From the NCBI GenBank assembly GCA_036803025.1, contig DAIRVC010000001.1, positions 1 to 63,635 on the forward strand: a stretch of 63,635 nt of DNA, given 5' to 3'. Shown here in pieces: positions 35,626 through 44,377 of the stretch; position 1 is the stretch's first letter, and each line of letters starts with the position of its first letter. The notes beneath the pieces were generated by a model. That model searched no databases, had not been told where the DNA came from, and saw nothing but the letters and a program-made list of their open reading frames with translations. This DNA is from DAIRVC01 sp036803025 (GTDB lineage: Bacteria > Chloroflexota > Anaerolineae > Anaerolineales > E44-bin32). Both the position numbers and the translations under genes were made by a program.

Positions 35626-37119
35626 TCAATCAGCCGTCACCCATTCCCGGAAGAGCGCCTCGAGATCGCAGCCGCAGTGAGCTTCAGCCAGCGCTTGCAG
35701 GCTCTCCGGCGTGGCGATCCCCCAGCGCTGTGTCCGGTAGTACTCCTGCAGGAACTCGTCCATCGCCGGCTGCCCGAGGGCCTCGGCCAGTGCTTCGAAG
35801 AACAGACCGCCGCGGCCGTAGACGATGGCGCCGTATTCGAGCGGGGTGTAGTCGCGCACCGGCAGGCCGATCGGGATTGGGGCGCGCTCGACACGCTCCC
35901 AGCGCTCGACCATCGCCTGGCGATAGCCGTCGGCGCCTTGCGGCCCATAGCGGTCGGCGAAGTAGCGCAGCGTCAGATACTGCGCCAGCGACTCGTCCAG
36001 CCACGGGTCGTCAAGCTGGTCGTTCCCGACCGTGCCGTAGACCCACTGATGCGCGACCTCGTGGGTGACGACGGATTCGAACCACCCCTGCGGAAAGGTG
36101 TCATCCTGGGGGTCGTAGAACGCCAGATTGAGGGAGATGATGCCGGGATACTCAACGCCCATTGCGTCGATGGGGATGCTGACCAGATCCAGCTCCGTGT
36201 ACGGATAAGGGCCCAGGAGGTGGTTGAAGAATGTCACGGCGGCGGAGGCGTACTCGAGGACGCTGTCGGAGGCGGAGGCGTAGGCCGGGAGGGTGTAGCT
36301 GACCAGTGTTGTCTCGCCGAGCGTGAGGCTATGTGCCTCGAAGTCTGAGCTGCCGGCCAAATGGAAGTCGCGCACCGGCCCGGCGATGAAAGTGCTCCGC
36401 TGGCGCCCGCCCTCCAGGCTGCGTGCAGTCTGCAGTCCAGCGCCGGCCAGGATCAGATCGGCCGGCGCGTCCAGAGTGACCTCGAAGTAGGCGACGTCGG
36501 CATAGACGATGTCGGCGTGATCGGGCGGGTCCTCGACGTTCCAGCCTTCGTCGTCGTAGACGGCGATCATGGGGTAGAAGTGCGAGAGACTCAAGATCCC
36601 TTCCGAGAGAGTCAACAGCCCGTATCCAGACTGGCTGTCCTGCGGGACGGCGACCTCAAACTCGAGCGAGATCTCCAGCTGCCCGCCCGGCTGGAGGGCG
36701 GGGTCGAGGGGCACGCGCAGGAGGCTGCCCCCCAGTTCGAGCGCGAAATCCGCCGGAGTCTCCCCGATGCGGACGGAGGACACCTCCGCCGTCCCGCCGA
36801 TCAGGCCGGGAAAGAGCCGCATGACCAGACTGTCGAGAGCGACCGTCTCCTGGTTGGTGTAGAGGACCCGCTGGCTGCCCGTCAGGCTGCGCAGGTCGTC
36901 TGCCAGATGCAGGTCGATCGTGTAGCGGGTCGCCTCGGCGGTCTGTTCAAGAGCCGCCCGTTCGCTGGCCACCAGCCCGGCGGCCAGCGGATCGCCGCCG
37001 GGGGCGACGAACGGGGGCGGCGTCCGGGGCGCCGTGCCAGGGGAGGCCGGCGACGAGCCGCAGGCGGCCACGCTTAGGACGGCGGCCAGTCCAAAGAGAC
37101 GGACGATGCGGGAGTGCAT
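35626..37119 (-). CDS. M1-family metallopeptidase lipoprotein
   Basis: A 497-residue zinc peptidase. The signal ends in SVAAC (Cys20), followed by a Pro/Thr linker. Zinc site HEVAHQW (His353, Glu354, His357) is followed 18 residues later by Glu376 in WLDESLAQYL, the gluzincin pattern of M1 enzymes. The N-terminal saddle domain is present. The usual GAMEN exopeptidase motif is replaced by GVEYPG (321-326), seen in distant M1 relatives, so aminopeptidase activity is less certain. It is presumably tethered outside the membrane. Confidence 0.88.
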   Translation of the reverse strand: MHSRIVRLFGLAAVLSVAACGSSPASPGTAPRTPPPFVAPGGDPLAAGLVASERAALEQTAEATRYTIDLHLADDLRSLTGSQRVLYTNQETVALDSLVMRLFPGLIGGTAEVSSVRIGETPADFALELGGSLLRVPLDPALQPGGQLEISLEFEVAVPQDSQSGYGLLTLSEGILSLSHFYPMIAVYDDEGWNVEDPPDHADIVYADVAYFEVTLDAPADLILAGAGLQTARSLEGGRQRSTFIAGPVRDFHLAGSSDFEAHSLTLGETTLVSYTLPAYASASDSVLEYASAAVTFFNHLLGPYPYTELDLVSIPIDAMGVEYPGIISLNLAFYDPQDDTFPQGWFESVVTHEVAHQWVYGTVGNDQLDDPWLDESLAQYLTLRYFADRYGPQGADGYRQAMVERWERVERAPIPIGLPVRDYTPLEYGAIVYGRGGLFFEALAEALGQPAMDEFLQEYYRTQRWGIATPESLQALAEAHCGCDLEALFREWVTAD

Positions 37120-37192
37120 GGGAGTCCTCCCTGGAGATGCCTCTGATTACATACACCGAGAACAGTGGAAGGGTTCGTTCGGCCGATCTTCG

Positions 37193-37221
37193 TTGCGTGC
37201 GACGCGGAACTGCTCTAGAAT
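37193..37221 (+). promoter_or_regulatory. Promoter upstream of the 171-residue unknown gene
   Basis: TTGCGT (37193-37198), 17 bp, TAGAAT (37216-37221), 53 bp before the ATG at 37275. Confidence 0.5.
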
Positions 37222-37274
37222 GGCGATAGGGACTGGCGAGGGGATTCCTCCCGGCGGGCAGGTGGGGGTGCGCC

Positions 37275-37790
37275 ATGGCGGTGCGGCCGACTTCGCTCGA
37301 GATCTTCACCACTACCCATCATATTACGGGTCAGGTTCATCCGGGGCCGCTGGGCTTGTTCGCTTTTGTCAACCGGCTGACCGAGTCGTCGCTCGAGATC
37401 GAGGCGGCCCACATCCATGCCTTGCACCAGCTGCCGGAGGAGGCCGAGTCGCTGCCCAGCTTGTGGATGGTCAAGGCGGAGATCGCTGCCATGGCGGTCG
37501 GCAGCCGGGGCGAGATCGGCGCGACCGGCGGAGCGCGCGGCGGCTACACCAAGCCTTTTCCGCACCGGGTGCGCATCCTGCTGACCGGCTACGAGATCCG
37601 GGCGCTGGTCGAGAGCGCCGGCAAGCTCGATTTCTCCGGGCTGGTCCTGGAGGGCGAGCGGCTGTTTGTGGCCGCCTATGAGGCCGAGCTGCGTGCGGTG
37701 CTGTTTCCAAGGGTGCAGCTCGCTGCCGGCGGCGTGCTCTTCAACCGGCGCATGGTCCAGGCTATCTCGCTGCAGCGGGGGTCTGGGTGA
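37275..37790 (+). CDS. Conserved-looking protein of unknown function
   Basis: A 171-residue soluble protein with no signal peptide or membrane helix. It looks like a beta-rich fold; notable stretches are TTHHITGQVHPGPLGLFAFVNR, SSLEIEAAHIHALHQLP, a Gly/Arg-rich loop RGEIGATGGARGGY and HRVRILLTGYEIRALVES (motifs abbreviated). I do not recognise the family. It has its own promoter and is probably monocistronic. The following 279 bp (37791-38069) before the next kinase gene hold nothing I recognise. Confidence 0.6.
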   Translation: MAVRPTSLEIFTTTHHITGQVHPGPLGLFAFVNRLTESSLEIEAAHIHALHQLPEEAESLPSLWMVKAEIAAMAVGSRGEIGATGGARGGYTKPFPHRVRILLTGYEIRALVESAGKLDFSGLVLEGERLFVAAYEAELRAVLFPRVQLAAGGVLFNRRMVQAISLQRGSG

Positions 37791-38069
37791 TGGGCGCGCC
37801 GGATGGGGCTGGTCGCGCCAGGCACGCGCCGCAAGGAACGCCCAGCAAGAAGGTGCGAGAGCTGCGGCGGCACTTGGCGGCACGAGGCCCTTGGGCGGCC
37901 GCCCGCCTGGGCATGGGCCCAAGAGAGTGTTCCCGATCGACCGGGGGAGACAGCGCTTGCGAGCGCAGACAGGTGCAATCCAGGCGTGAGCCGGTCGGAC
38001 CCGGCGACCGGGAAAGACGGGACTGGGCCAACGGCATGTGTCAGGAAGGAACGGCGCTGGAGACGAACG

Positions 38070-39788
38070 ATGAAAGAGGGACGTAAGACCAAAGCACAAC
38101 TCGAGGGCGAACTCGCCGAACTGCGCCTGCGGATCCAGGAGATGGAAGCCGCGCAACGCGAGCGCCGCAGGTCGGAGGAGGCACTGCAAGCTTCTGAAAC
38201 CCGATACCGGCGGCTCTTCGAGACGGCCAAGGACGGCATCCTGATCCTTGACGCAGACAGCGGACAGATCATGGACGTCAATCCCTTCCTGGTGGAGATG
38301 TTGGGCTATTCTCACGAGGACTTCCTGAGCAAGGAGCTTTGGGAGATCGGGCCCTTCAAGGATGTTGAGGCGAGCCGGGTGGCCTTTCGAGAGCTGCAGA
38401 GCAGGGAGTACATCCGTTACGAACACCTCCCCCTTGAAACCAGGAGAGGCCGGCCCATAGATGTGGAGTTTGTAAGCAACATCTATCAGATCGATGGCAA
38501 GCGAGTGATTCAATGCAACATCCGCGACATCACTGACCGCGTTCGGCGGGAACGTGAGTTGGAGTCCATCGCCGCGATCGGGGCTGCGCTGCGGACTTCC
38601 CCCACGCGCGGCGACATGCTGCCCGTCATCGTTGACGAGGTGCGCGGCTTGATCCACGCCGAGGGCGCGGCCCTCGTCGCGTACGACACGGCCACGGGCG
38701 AATCAGTCGTTGTGTTGGCAAGGGGGGAATGGACAAGCTGGACAGGGATGCGGCTGCCGCCGGGCCACGAGGTTCTCGGGCACTTGTTCGCCACCGGCCG
38801 GCCTTTCGTCAGCGCTGATGCGCAGACCGACTCGCGGATCACGCAGCCGAGCCTGTTCGGTCCCTTGCGAGGCGTGGTGGGCATGCCGCTCACAGAGCAA
38901 GGACGCACGATTGGTGCACTCTGGATTGGCCGCAAGACCGAGATCGTCCGCAATGAGCTTCGGCTGCTGAACGTCATTGGTGAGATTGCAGCCAATGCGC
39001 TGTTTCGCGCGGAGGTCCTGGAAACCCTGGAATCTCGAGTGGAGGAACGGACGCGTGCGCTGGCTCAGGCAAACGAGCGCCTCAAGGCGCTCGACCGGGT
39101 GAAGGACGAATTCATAGCCAACATCAATCACGAACTCCGCACGCCCTTTACGAACATCAAGCTGTACCTCGGCCTCCTGGAGCGCGGCAGGCCTGACAAG
39201 CGGGTTGTCTATATGCTGACATTGGACCGCGAAGTGGCTCGCCTGGAGAAGATCATCGTAGATCTGCTCGACTTTTCGCGAGTTGATCGAGGCCTGGCCA
39301 AGGTCGAACTTGCCCCGCTGAATGTCAACCAGATCGTGGACTATCTCATCGTCGACCGATCCGCTCTCGCCACCGAGTACGGCCTTACGCTCACGTATGC
39401 GCCTGTGGCGGATCGTCTGCTGGCGCTGGCCAATCCGGTCCTGCTGTCGCAGGTCATCTCCAATCTCCTCGCCAACGCGCTTCAGTACACACCACCCGGC
39501 GGCACAGTGACAGTCTCGACCGCCCTCGCACAGGATCAGGCTCGCGAGTGGGCAATCGTCACGGTGCGCGACACTGGACCAGGCATCTCGGCGGAAGACC
39601 GGCCGCGCTTGTTTGAGCGGTTCTTTCGAGGAGAGGCGGCGCGGAAGGCCATGGCTCCCGGCACCGGCTTGGGATTGGCAATATGCAAGGAGATTGTGGA
39701 GCGGCTCGGTGGTCGCATCACCGTCGACAGCGAGCCGGGTCGAGGTGCGGCCTTCAGTGTGTGGCTTTCGCGCCCCACGGAGCTTTGA
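38070..39788 (+). CDS. PAS-GAF sensor histidine kinase
   Basis: A 572-residue soluble kinase. The N-terminal coiled coil (1-45) leads to a PAS domain (about 43-160, GILILDADSGQIMDVNPFLVEMLGY). A GAF domain (165-315) follows, then a helix LESRVEERTRALAQANERLKAL and HisKA with His354 in NHELRTPF. The HATPase domain has SNLLANALQYTPPGG, VRDTGPGI and GTGLGLAICKEIV. ATG 38070 starts the charged coiled coil; no good ribosome-binding site is visible. Third of four orphan kinases in the window. Confidence 0.9.
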   Translation: MKEGRKTKAQLEGELAELRLRIQEMEAAQRERRRSEEALQASETRYRRLFETAKDGILILDADSGQIMDVNPFLVEMLGYSHEDFLSKELWEIGPFKDVEASRVAFRELQSREYIRYEHLPLETRRGRPIDVEFVSNIYQIDGKRVIQCNIRDITDRVRRERELESIAAIGAALRTSPTRGDMLPVIVDEVRGLIHAEGAALVAYDTATGESVVVLARGEWTSWTGMRLPPGHEVLGHLFATGRPFVSADAQTDSRITQPSLFGPLRGVVGMPLTEQGRTIGALWIGRKTEIVRNELRLLNVIGEIAANALFRAEVLETLESRVEERTRALAQANERLKALDRVKDEFIANINHELRTPFTNIKLYLGLLERGRPDKRVVYMLTLDREVARLEKIIVDLLDFSRVDRGLAKVELAPLNVNQIVDYLIVDRSALATEYGLTLTYAPVADRLLALANPVLLSQVISNLLANALQYTPPGGTVTVSTALAQDQAREWAIVTVRDTGPGISAEDRPRLFERFFRGEAARKAMAPGTGLGLAICKEIVERLGGRITVDSEPGRGAAFSVWLSRPTEL

Positions 39789-40091
39789 TACTGCAAGGGG
39801 CCGTGGGTGCTGGAGTGTGGCGCCGGCCCCTGGCGATGGAGTAATTGGGCCTCGTCGTCGAGACCAAGCCCCGCCTGACAGCCGCGATCGACCGTGAGAA
39901 CCTTCAGCCGACGACGAATTCGAGAGCCGGGAGCGTTTCGCCTGAGGTGACGGGCGAGGGCCCGCGCGAGAAGGCTGCACCGGGCGGGAGTGTGCTCGAG
40001 GCGCCGAACCTTGCCCCGACCGGAACGCCGGCGGAGAATGCCGCCTGGTTCACAAGAACAGGGCATAGGTAGGCAGTCGGGATGGTCGGGC
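39789..40091. other. Intergenic region before the uvrA remnant
   Basis: About 300 bp after the PAS-GAF kinase. I see no gene, promoter or repeat that I can support; it may contain further decayed uvrA sequence. Confidence 0.4.
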
Positions 40092-40259
40092 ACGACCATG
40101 ATGGTCGACATTTCGGCGGATACCGCTCGTCTCCTGGGTGTGCTATACCGTCTGGTGAAGGCCGGCAACAGTCTGATCGTGGTCGAACACAATCTGGACG
40201 CGGTAAAGGCCGCCGATTGGGTGATCGCACTGGGGCCGAAAGGCGGCGCGGGGATGCGG
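40092..40259 (+). pseudogene. uvrA: uvrA 3' remnant
   Basis: About 56 codons read DTARLLGVLYRLVKAGNSLIVVEHNLDAVKAADWVIALGPKGGAG, which is the characteristic end of UvrA's second ATPase domain (Walker B vicinity, the VEHNLD switch and the LGPEGG tail; motif abbreviated). Nothing upstream resembles the remaining 800 or so residues of UvrA, and the coding frame is not preceded by a plausible start. It is most likely the residue of a deleted uvrA or uvrA2 gene. Confidence 0.75.
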
Positions 40260-40356
40260 ACCGGCGTGAGGTCGCCCGGTGTTGGGATCTGGGATTCGTT
40301 CTCCGCTTGACGATCAGGGGGCACGGCTGAGGCTCGTGCGGCTCAAGAAGTTGCCC

Positions 40357-42081
40357 ATGGTTCTGCGCCGATCGGCCTATCTGACTCTAATCGTCGTTGT
40401 TGCGGCGCTGGTCGGGGGCTGCCAGGCCGCCGCACCTTCGCCCACGGCCGCGGCCTCAGCGACCGCAGCGGCGACCTCCGAGCCCACCGCGAGTGAGCCG
40501 GATTCCCCCCATCGGATCGGCATCCGGGTGGTCGGCGGGGTGGGGGAGTTCTACGATCGGCTGACAGGAGAGACGTTCGTCCCGCGCGGCAACAACTACA
40601 TCCGCCTGGGCTCCCAACAGTCGCTCTCCGGCGGGACGATGGTCTACCACTCGACCTTCAACGTCGGCGCCTACGACCCCCTGGCGGCGGAGCAGGCGCT
40701 CAGCCGGATGCAGGACGAAGGCTACAACGTCGTGCGGGTCTTTCTCAACGGCGGTTGCCGCGAGACGTGCATCGGGGATGCCGCCGGCAGGCTGTCGGCT
40801 GCTTACGTCGCCAACGTGGCGGAGTTCCTCCAGAGGGCGAGCGCGCACGAGATCTTCGTCATCTTGACAACGGACGCAGAGCCGGGGACGGCTCACTACA
40901 TCGACCTGCTCGATACGGATTGGAGCGCCAGTTTTGGGGGGACAAACAGCTCCCACCTGCGGCGCGGCGGAATCCTGGTGGGGCGGGCCTTCTGGCAGGA
41001 CCTGATCGCCGCTCTGAGAGAGCAGAACGCGCCGCTGGAGGCGATCTTCGCCTACGAGTTGCGCAACGAGCTCTTCTTCGAGACCAACGCCCCCCCGCTG
41101 AGTCTCTCGAGCGGATCGGTCGTGGCGGGAAGCGGCCGCACGTACGACATGGCCTCCGACGAGGACCGCCAGCGGATGATGGACGAGGGCCTGGTGGCCT
41201 GGATCGATCAGATCCGGGGCGCTATCCTGGAGGTCGACCCGACCGCGCTGGTAACGGTCGGTTTCTTCCCGCCCGACAGCCCGAATCCCTGGCCGAGCGC
41301 GCCACGCTACATCCGGACCGAAGCGGCGATCTGGGAGTCATCGGTCGACTTCCTGGATTTCCACCCCTATCCCGGAGGATACGGGCTCGGGGAGTTGGTC
41401 GAGAACTTCGGTATGGAAGGCCTGCTGCTTCGTCCGGTCATCATGGGCGAGTTCGGCTCCGCCCGGTCGACGTACGCTTCCGCCTCCGCCGCGGCCCGCG
41501 CGCTTCACGACTGGCAAGTGGATTCGTGTCAGTACGGTTTCGACGGCTGGCTGCTGTGGACGTGGGACAGCGATGAGCAGGGGGACTTTTACAACGGACT
41601 TGCCGATGGCGGCCTGATCAACGAGGTGCTCTCCCCGAGGACTCGGCCGGACCCTTGCCGGCCGGGCGACTTCCCCTTCTTCGAGACCAACCTGGCGCTG
41701 GGTGCAACGGCGCGCGCCTCCCGATCATTGCCCGGGAATCCCGCCTCCAATAGCATCAATGGGGTCACCTCCGATTGGTGGGGCGCAGGCGATTTCGCCA
41801 CACAGTGGATCGAGATCGATCTCGGTGAGCCGGTCACGATCGCGCAGATTCGCCTGGTGGTCTCGCAGTCCCCGGCTGGCCGAACGCGCCACACCCTGTT
41901 GGGCGGCGCCGTGGCGGGGGAGCTTGCGGAGCTTCAGGTCTTCGATGGCTCGACATCGGACGGCCAGGTGCTCGAATACCATCCGGCGACGGCGCTCGAA
42001 GGGGTGCGCTACGTCCGTGTGGTGACGACGGTCAGCCCGTCCTGGATCGGTTGGCGGGAGATCGAAATCCTCGCCCCATAG
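40357..42081 (+). CDS. Glycoside-hydrolase-like lipoprotein with F5/8 type C domain
   Basis: A 574-residue secreted lipoprotein (VGGC, Cys22, then an Ala/Thr/Pro linker). Residues 50-450 look like a clan-A TIM-barrel hydrolase related to GH5 cellulase/mannanase enzymes: PRGNNYIRL, YNVVRVFLNGG, a putative acid/base Glu238 in YELRNEL, FHPYPG, and a putative nucleophile Glu365 in VIMGEFGS. The C-terminus (about 460-574) is a discoidin-like carbohydrate-binding module, WIEIDLGEPVTIAQIRLVVS. The substrate is unknown. ATG 40357 is chosen; GTG 40336 is possible and would lengthen the signal. Confidence 0.75.
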   Translation: MVLRRSAYLTLIVVVAALVGGCQAAAPSPTAAASATAAATSEPTASEPDSPHRIGIRVVGGVGEFYDRLTGETFVPRGNNYIRLGSQQSLSGGTMVYHSTFNVGAYDPLAAEQALSRMQDEGYNVVRVFLNGGCRETCIGDAAGRLSAAYVANVAEFLQRASAHEIFVILTTDAEPGTAHYIDLLDTDWSASFGGTNSSHLRRGGILVGRAFWQDLIAALREQNAPLEAIFAYELRNELFFETNAPPLSLSSGSVVAGSGRTYDMASDEDRQRMMDEGLVAWIDQIRGAILEVDPTALVTVGFFPPDSPNPWPSAPRYIRTEAAIWESSVDFLDFHPYPGGYGLGELVENFGMEGLLLRPVIMGEFGSARSTYASASAAARALHDWQVDSCQYGFDGWLLWTWDSDEQGDFYNGLADGGLINEVLSPRTRPDPCRPGDFPFFETNLALGATARASRSLPGNPASNSINGVTSDWWGAGDFATQWIEIDLGEPVTIAQIRLVVSQSPAGRTRHTLLGGAVAGELAELQVFDGSTSDGQVLEYHPATALEGVRYVRVVTTVSPSWIGWREIEILAP

Positions 42082-42118
42082 GCGGGAGCGCGCCGTCACG
42101 CCCGCGGGAGGGTCTGGC

Positions 42119-42949
42119 ATGTTTGAGCTTCCAGAGGTTGTGACACTTGCCCGACAGGTCAACGAGACCCTGGCTGGAAAGCGTGTCAAAGAAGCAGCGC
42201 TGGGAACCGTGGCTCACAAGTTCGTCTGGTACAACCGCACGCCGGCCGAGTTCGCCGCGCTGGCACGCGGCAAGACGATCGGCCGGGCGTACGCGCGCGG
42301 CAAATGGCTGTTCATCCCGCTCGAGCCGGGCTTCATGCTGCTGTTTGGCGAATTCGGCGGCAGGTTTCTCTATCACGCGCCCGGGGCGGCGCTGCCTGCC
42401 CGGCGCCATCTCCTGCTGACCTTCCACGACGGCTCGTCACTTAGCGAGACTACACTGATGTGGGGGGCGATGGAGCTGCATCGAGCGGGCGAGGAGCGCG
42501 ACCGGAAGTATATCCGGGACATGCGCCCGGCGCCCAACGAACCCGAATTCACCCTGGAATACTTCTCGGCGCTGATCGACGATACCCTGCGCCTCGACAA
42601 GAAGACCGCCAAAGGGCTGCTGACACAGGACCAGCTGATCCCCGGGTTGGGCAATGCCATCGCCCAGGACATCCTCTTCGCCGCCCGGCTTTCGCCGCGC
42701 CATCCGATCGATGAGCTCGACAGGGCCCAGCGGCGGGATCTGTACAGGGCGATCGTGCACACGGTGGCCGAGGTCACCCGCCGAGGTGGACGTTCTGACG
42801 AAGTGGACCTGTACGGCAACCCAGGCGGCTACCAGCGGCTGATGGACAAGCTCGCCGCCGGCCGCCCATGCCCGACCTGCCGGACGAAGATCGTCAAGAT
42901 CCAGTACCTGGGAGGCGCCTGCTACTACTGCCCGCGTTGCCAAGGCTAG
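42119..42949 (+). CDS. Fpg/Nei-family DNA glycosylase-like protein lacking Pro1
   Basis: A 276-residue protein of the Fpg/endonuclease VIII fold. The helix-two-turns-helix LLTQDQLIPGLGNAIAQDILF and the C-terminal zinc finger with CPTC and CPRC are intact. The N-terminus reads MFELPEV instead of MPELPE, so the catalytic proline nucleophile is Phe while the following Glu is kept. I recall a widespread clade with this substitution whose activity is unclear. It may bind lesions without base excision or use another residue. It follows the hydrolase gene by 37 bp. Confidence 0.88.
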   Translation: MFELPEVVTLARQVNETLAGKRVKEAALGTVAHKFVWYNRTPAEFAALARGKTIGRAYARGKWLFIPLEPGFMLLFGEFGGRFLYHAPGAALPARRHLLLTFHDGSSLSETTLMWGAMELHRAGEERDRKYIRDMRPAPNEPEFTLEYFSALIDDTLRLDKKTAKGLLTQDQLIPGLGNAIAQDILFAARLSPRHPIDELDRAQRRDLYRAIVHTVAEVTRRGGRSDEVDLYGNPGGYQRLMDKLAAGRPCPTCRTKIVKIQYLGGACYYCPRCQG

Positions 42950-42960
42950 AGCACCCCGGC

Positions 42961-42989
42961 TTGACTCGCGCCGCAGCTGGTGCGATACT
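42961..42989 (+). promoter_or_regulatory. Promoter of the cobalamin operon
   Basis: TTGACT (42961-42966), 17 bp, GATACT (42984-42989). Transcription would start near 42996, just upstream of the riboswitch. Confidence 0.65.
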
Positions 42990-43010
42990 CCGCTTACAAC
43001 CGAACCGATA

Positions 43011-43157
43011 GGGCCGAGGTGGCCGTTTGCCCGGATGCGACGGCCACCCAGGGGAAGCCGGTCACTGCCGCACAACGCGGCCGAAGTCCGGCGCTGTCCC
43101 GCAACTGTAGGGGCGTGGTCAGGTGACCCGCCCGAGCCAGGATACCCGCCTCGGCCC
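43011..43157 (+). ncRNA. Cobalamin riboswitch
   Basis: The aptamer is closed by a perfect 9-bp stem, GGGCCGAGG (43011-43019) with CCTCGGCCC (43149-43157). Inside, GGTGGCCG/CGGCCACC forms the next stem (43018-43025 with 43041-43048). The conserved core follows: AGGGGAAGCCGGT, the CCCGCAACTGT segment, and GAGCCAGGATACCCGCC at the 3' side. It binds adenosylcobalamin or a related form and controls the downstream genes. A terminator hairpin follows at 43211. Confidence 0.93.
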
Positions 43158-43193
43158 GCGACGCGAACACCCTTCGCGGAAAGGAGGTGGCGC

Positions 43194-43223
43194 ATGTCCT
43201 ATCCAACGTGGGCCTTCCCCTGA
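43194..43223 (+). CDS. Possible 9-residue leader peptide in the riboswitch expression platform
   Basis: AAAGGAGG with GGAGG at 43183-43187 lies 6 bases before ATG 43194, which opens the tiny frame MSYPTWAFP ending in TGA. The spacing and strength of this site are better than for most real genes here. The stop codon overlaps the 5' arm of the terminator hairpin at 43211-43219, so a translating ribosome would block it. Alternatively the site is chance, or serves the longer in-frame GTG start at 43187; the main gene has its own site at 43325-43330. Confidence 0.4.
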   Translation: MSYPTWAFP

Positions 43224-43253
43224 CCGTCTCAAGGGAAGGCCTTCCCTTTTCCC
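43211..43253 (+). terminator. Terminator of the riboswitch expression platform
   Basis: GGCCTTCCC (43211-43219) pairs with GGGAAGGCC (43233-43241) around a 13-nt loop, and is followed by a pyrimidine tract with TTTT. It lies between the aptamer and the first gene. Confidence 0.7.
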
Positions 43254-43336
43254 GCCAGGCGGGAGGCGCGGCTCCAGGATCCACATCCCTACAACCGCCC
43301 CGGGCGCGAGCCTCCGCCCGGGCGAAGGAGAACGAC

Positions 43337-44377
43337 GTGAAGGTCAAATCCATGCTGGCAGCGCTGGCGGCTGCGGCGCTGATGCTCCCGGGCGCGGCGC
43401 TGGCGCAGTACGACGCACACATCGAACGTGCCGTCGAGTCGTTGCACGATTGGCAGCAAGAGGACGGCGGTTTCACCAACGGATTCGCCGAGGGCAGCAA
43501 CCTCGGGGCCACGGCCGACGCCGTGCTGGCATTGGTCGCGGCAGGCGAGGATCCGGCCGCCTGGTCGCTGAACGGGCACACCCCGATCGATGCGCTGGCG
43601 GCTCAGTTGGGGAACCTGAGCGGGGCGGGCGAGGCGGCCAAGGTGGCGATGGCGGTGACCGCGGCCGGCCTCGATCCGCGCACCTTCGGCCAGACTGACT
43701 TGATCGCACAGGTCGTCAATGGATTCGATCCGGGCAACGGCTTCTTCGGCGGCGGGCCTTTCGACAGCGCCCTGGCCTTGATCGCGCTGGCCGCCGCGGA
43801 CGAGCCGCTGCCGGCTGGCGCGGTCGACGGCCTGCTGGCGGCGCGCCTGGACGACGGCTCATTCTCGTTCACGGGCGACCGGACGCCGGGCGCCGGCGAC
43901 AGCAACACCACCGCGCTGGCGATCCAGGCGCTCGTCGCTTCCGGCGCGGGGGACCAGATCGGCCCGTCAGTCGAAAACTTGCGCCTGACCCAGAACGAGG
44001 ACGGCGGCTGGACCTACCAGAAGCCCAGCCCGTTTGGCGAGGAGACCGACGCCAACTCGACCGCCCTGGCCATTCAGGCGCTGCTGGCTGCCGGCGAAGA
44101 TCTGGCCGCTTGGGGAGATCCGCTGGGAACGCTGCTCGGCCTGCAAGGTCCGAGCGGGGCCTTCTACTTTAATCAAGCCACGGGAACCGACAACGTGCTC
44201 GCCACGCTGCAGGCTATCCCGGCCCTGGCCGGCCTGACCTACGCGGAGGTCGCGGCGCGCGATGGCGATCTCGCCCCTGCCCCGCGGACGACCCCGACAG
44301 GGACGGCGCTGGTCGTCCTGGGAGTCCTGGCTGTCGTGCTGGCTGCCAGCCTGATCATGGCCCGGCGGCGAGGATGA
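43337..44377 (+). CDS. Exported, membrane-anchored intrinsic-factor-like protein (putative cobalamin-binding)
   Basis: A 346-residue protein starting at GTG 43337, six bases after AAGGAG. The signal peptide ends ALA (about residue 23). The body is a set of alpha-hairpin repeats of the prenyltransferase/terpene-cyclase/intrinsic-factor alpha6/alpha6 barrel type, each marked by a DGGF, DGSF or DGGW turn and N-S/T-TALAIQAL helices. A C-terminal membrane helix with RRRG anchors it. Position directly behind a B12 riboswitch and overlapping an ECF permease gene points to cobalamin binding, as in eukaryotic intrinsic factor. This role is inferred; no cyclase DXDD motif is seen. Confidence 0.75.
   Translation: MKVKSMLAALAAAALMLPGAALAQYDAHIERAVESLHDWQQEDGGFTNGFAEGSNLGATADAVLALVAAGEDPAAWSLNGHTPIDALAAQLGNLSGAGEAAKVAMAVTAAGLDPRTFGQTDLIAQVVNGFDPGNGFFGGGPFDSALALIALAAADEPLPAGAVDGLLAARLDDGSFSFTGDRTPGAGDSNTTALAIQALVASGAGDQIGPSVENLRLTQNEDGGWTYQKPSPFGEETDANSTALAIQALLAAGEDLAAWGDPLGTLLGLQGPSGAFYFNQATGTDNVLATLQAIPALAGLTYAEVAARDGDLAPAPRTTPTGTALVVLGVLAVVLAASLIMARRRG

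Noticed and set aside
43187..43336. Upstream GTG start at 43187 for the intrinsic-factor-like protein
   Set aside because: It would read through the terminator region and hide the signal peptide; GTG 43337 has its own well-spaced AAGGAG.
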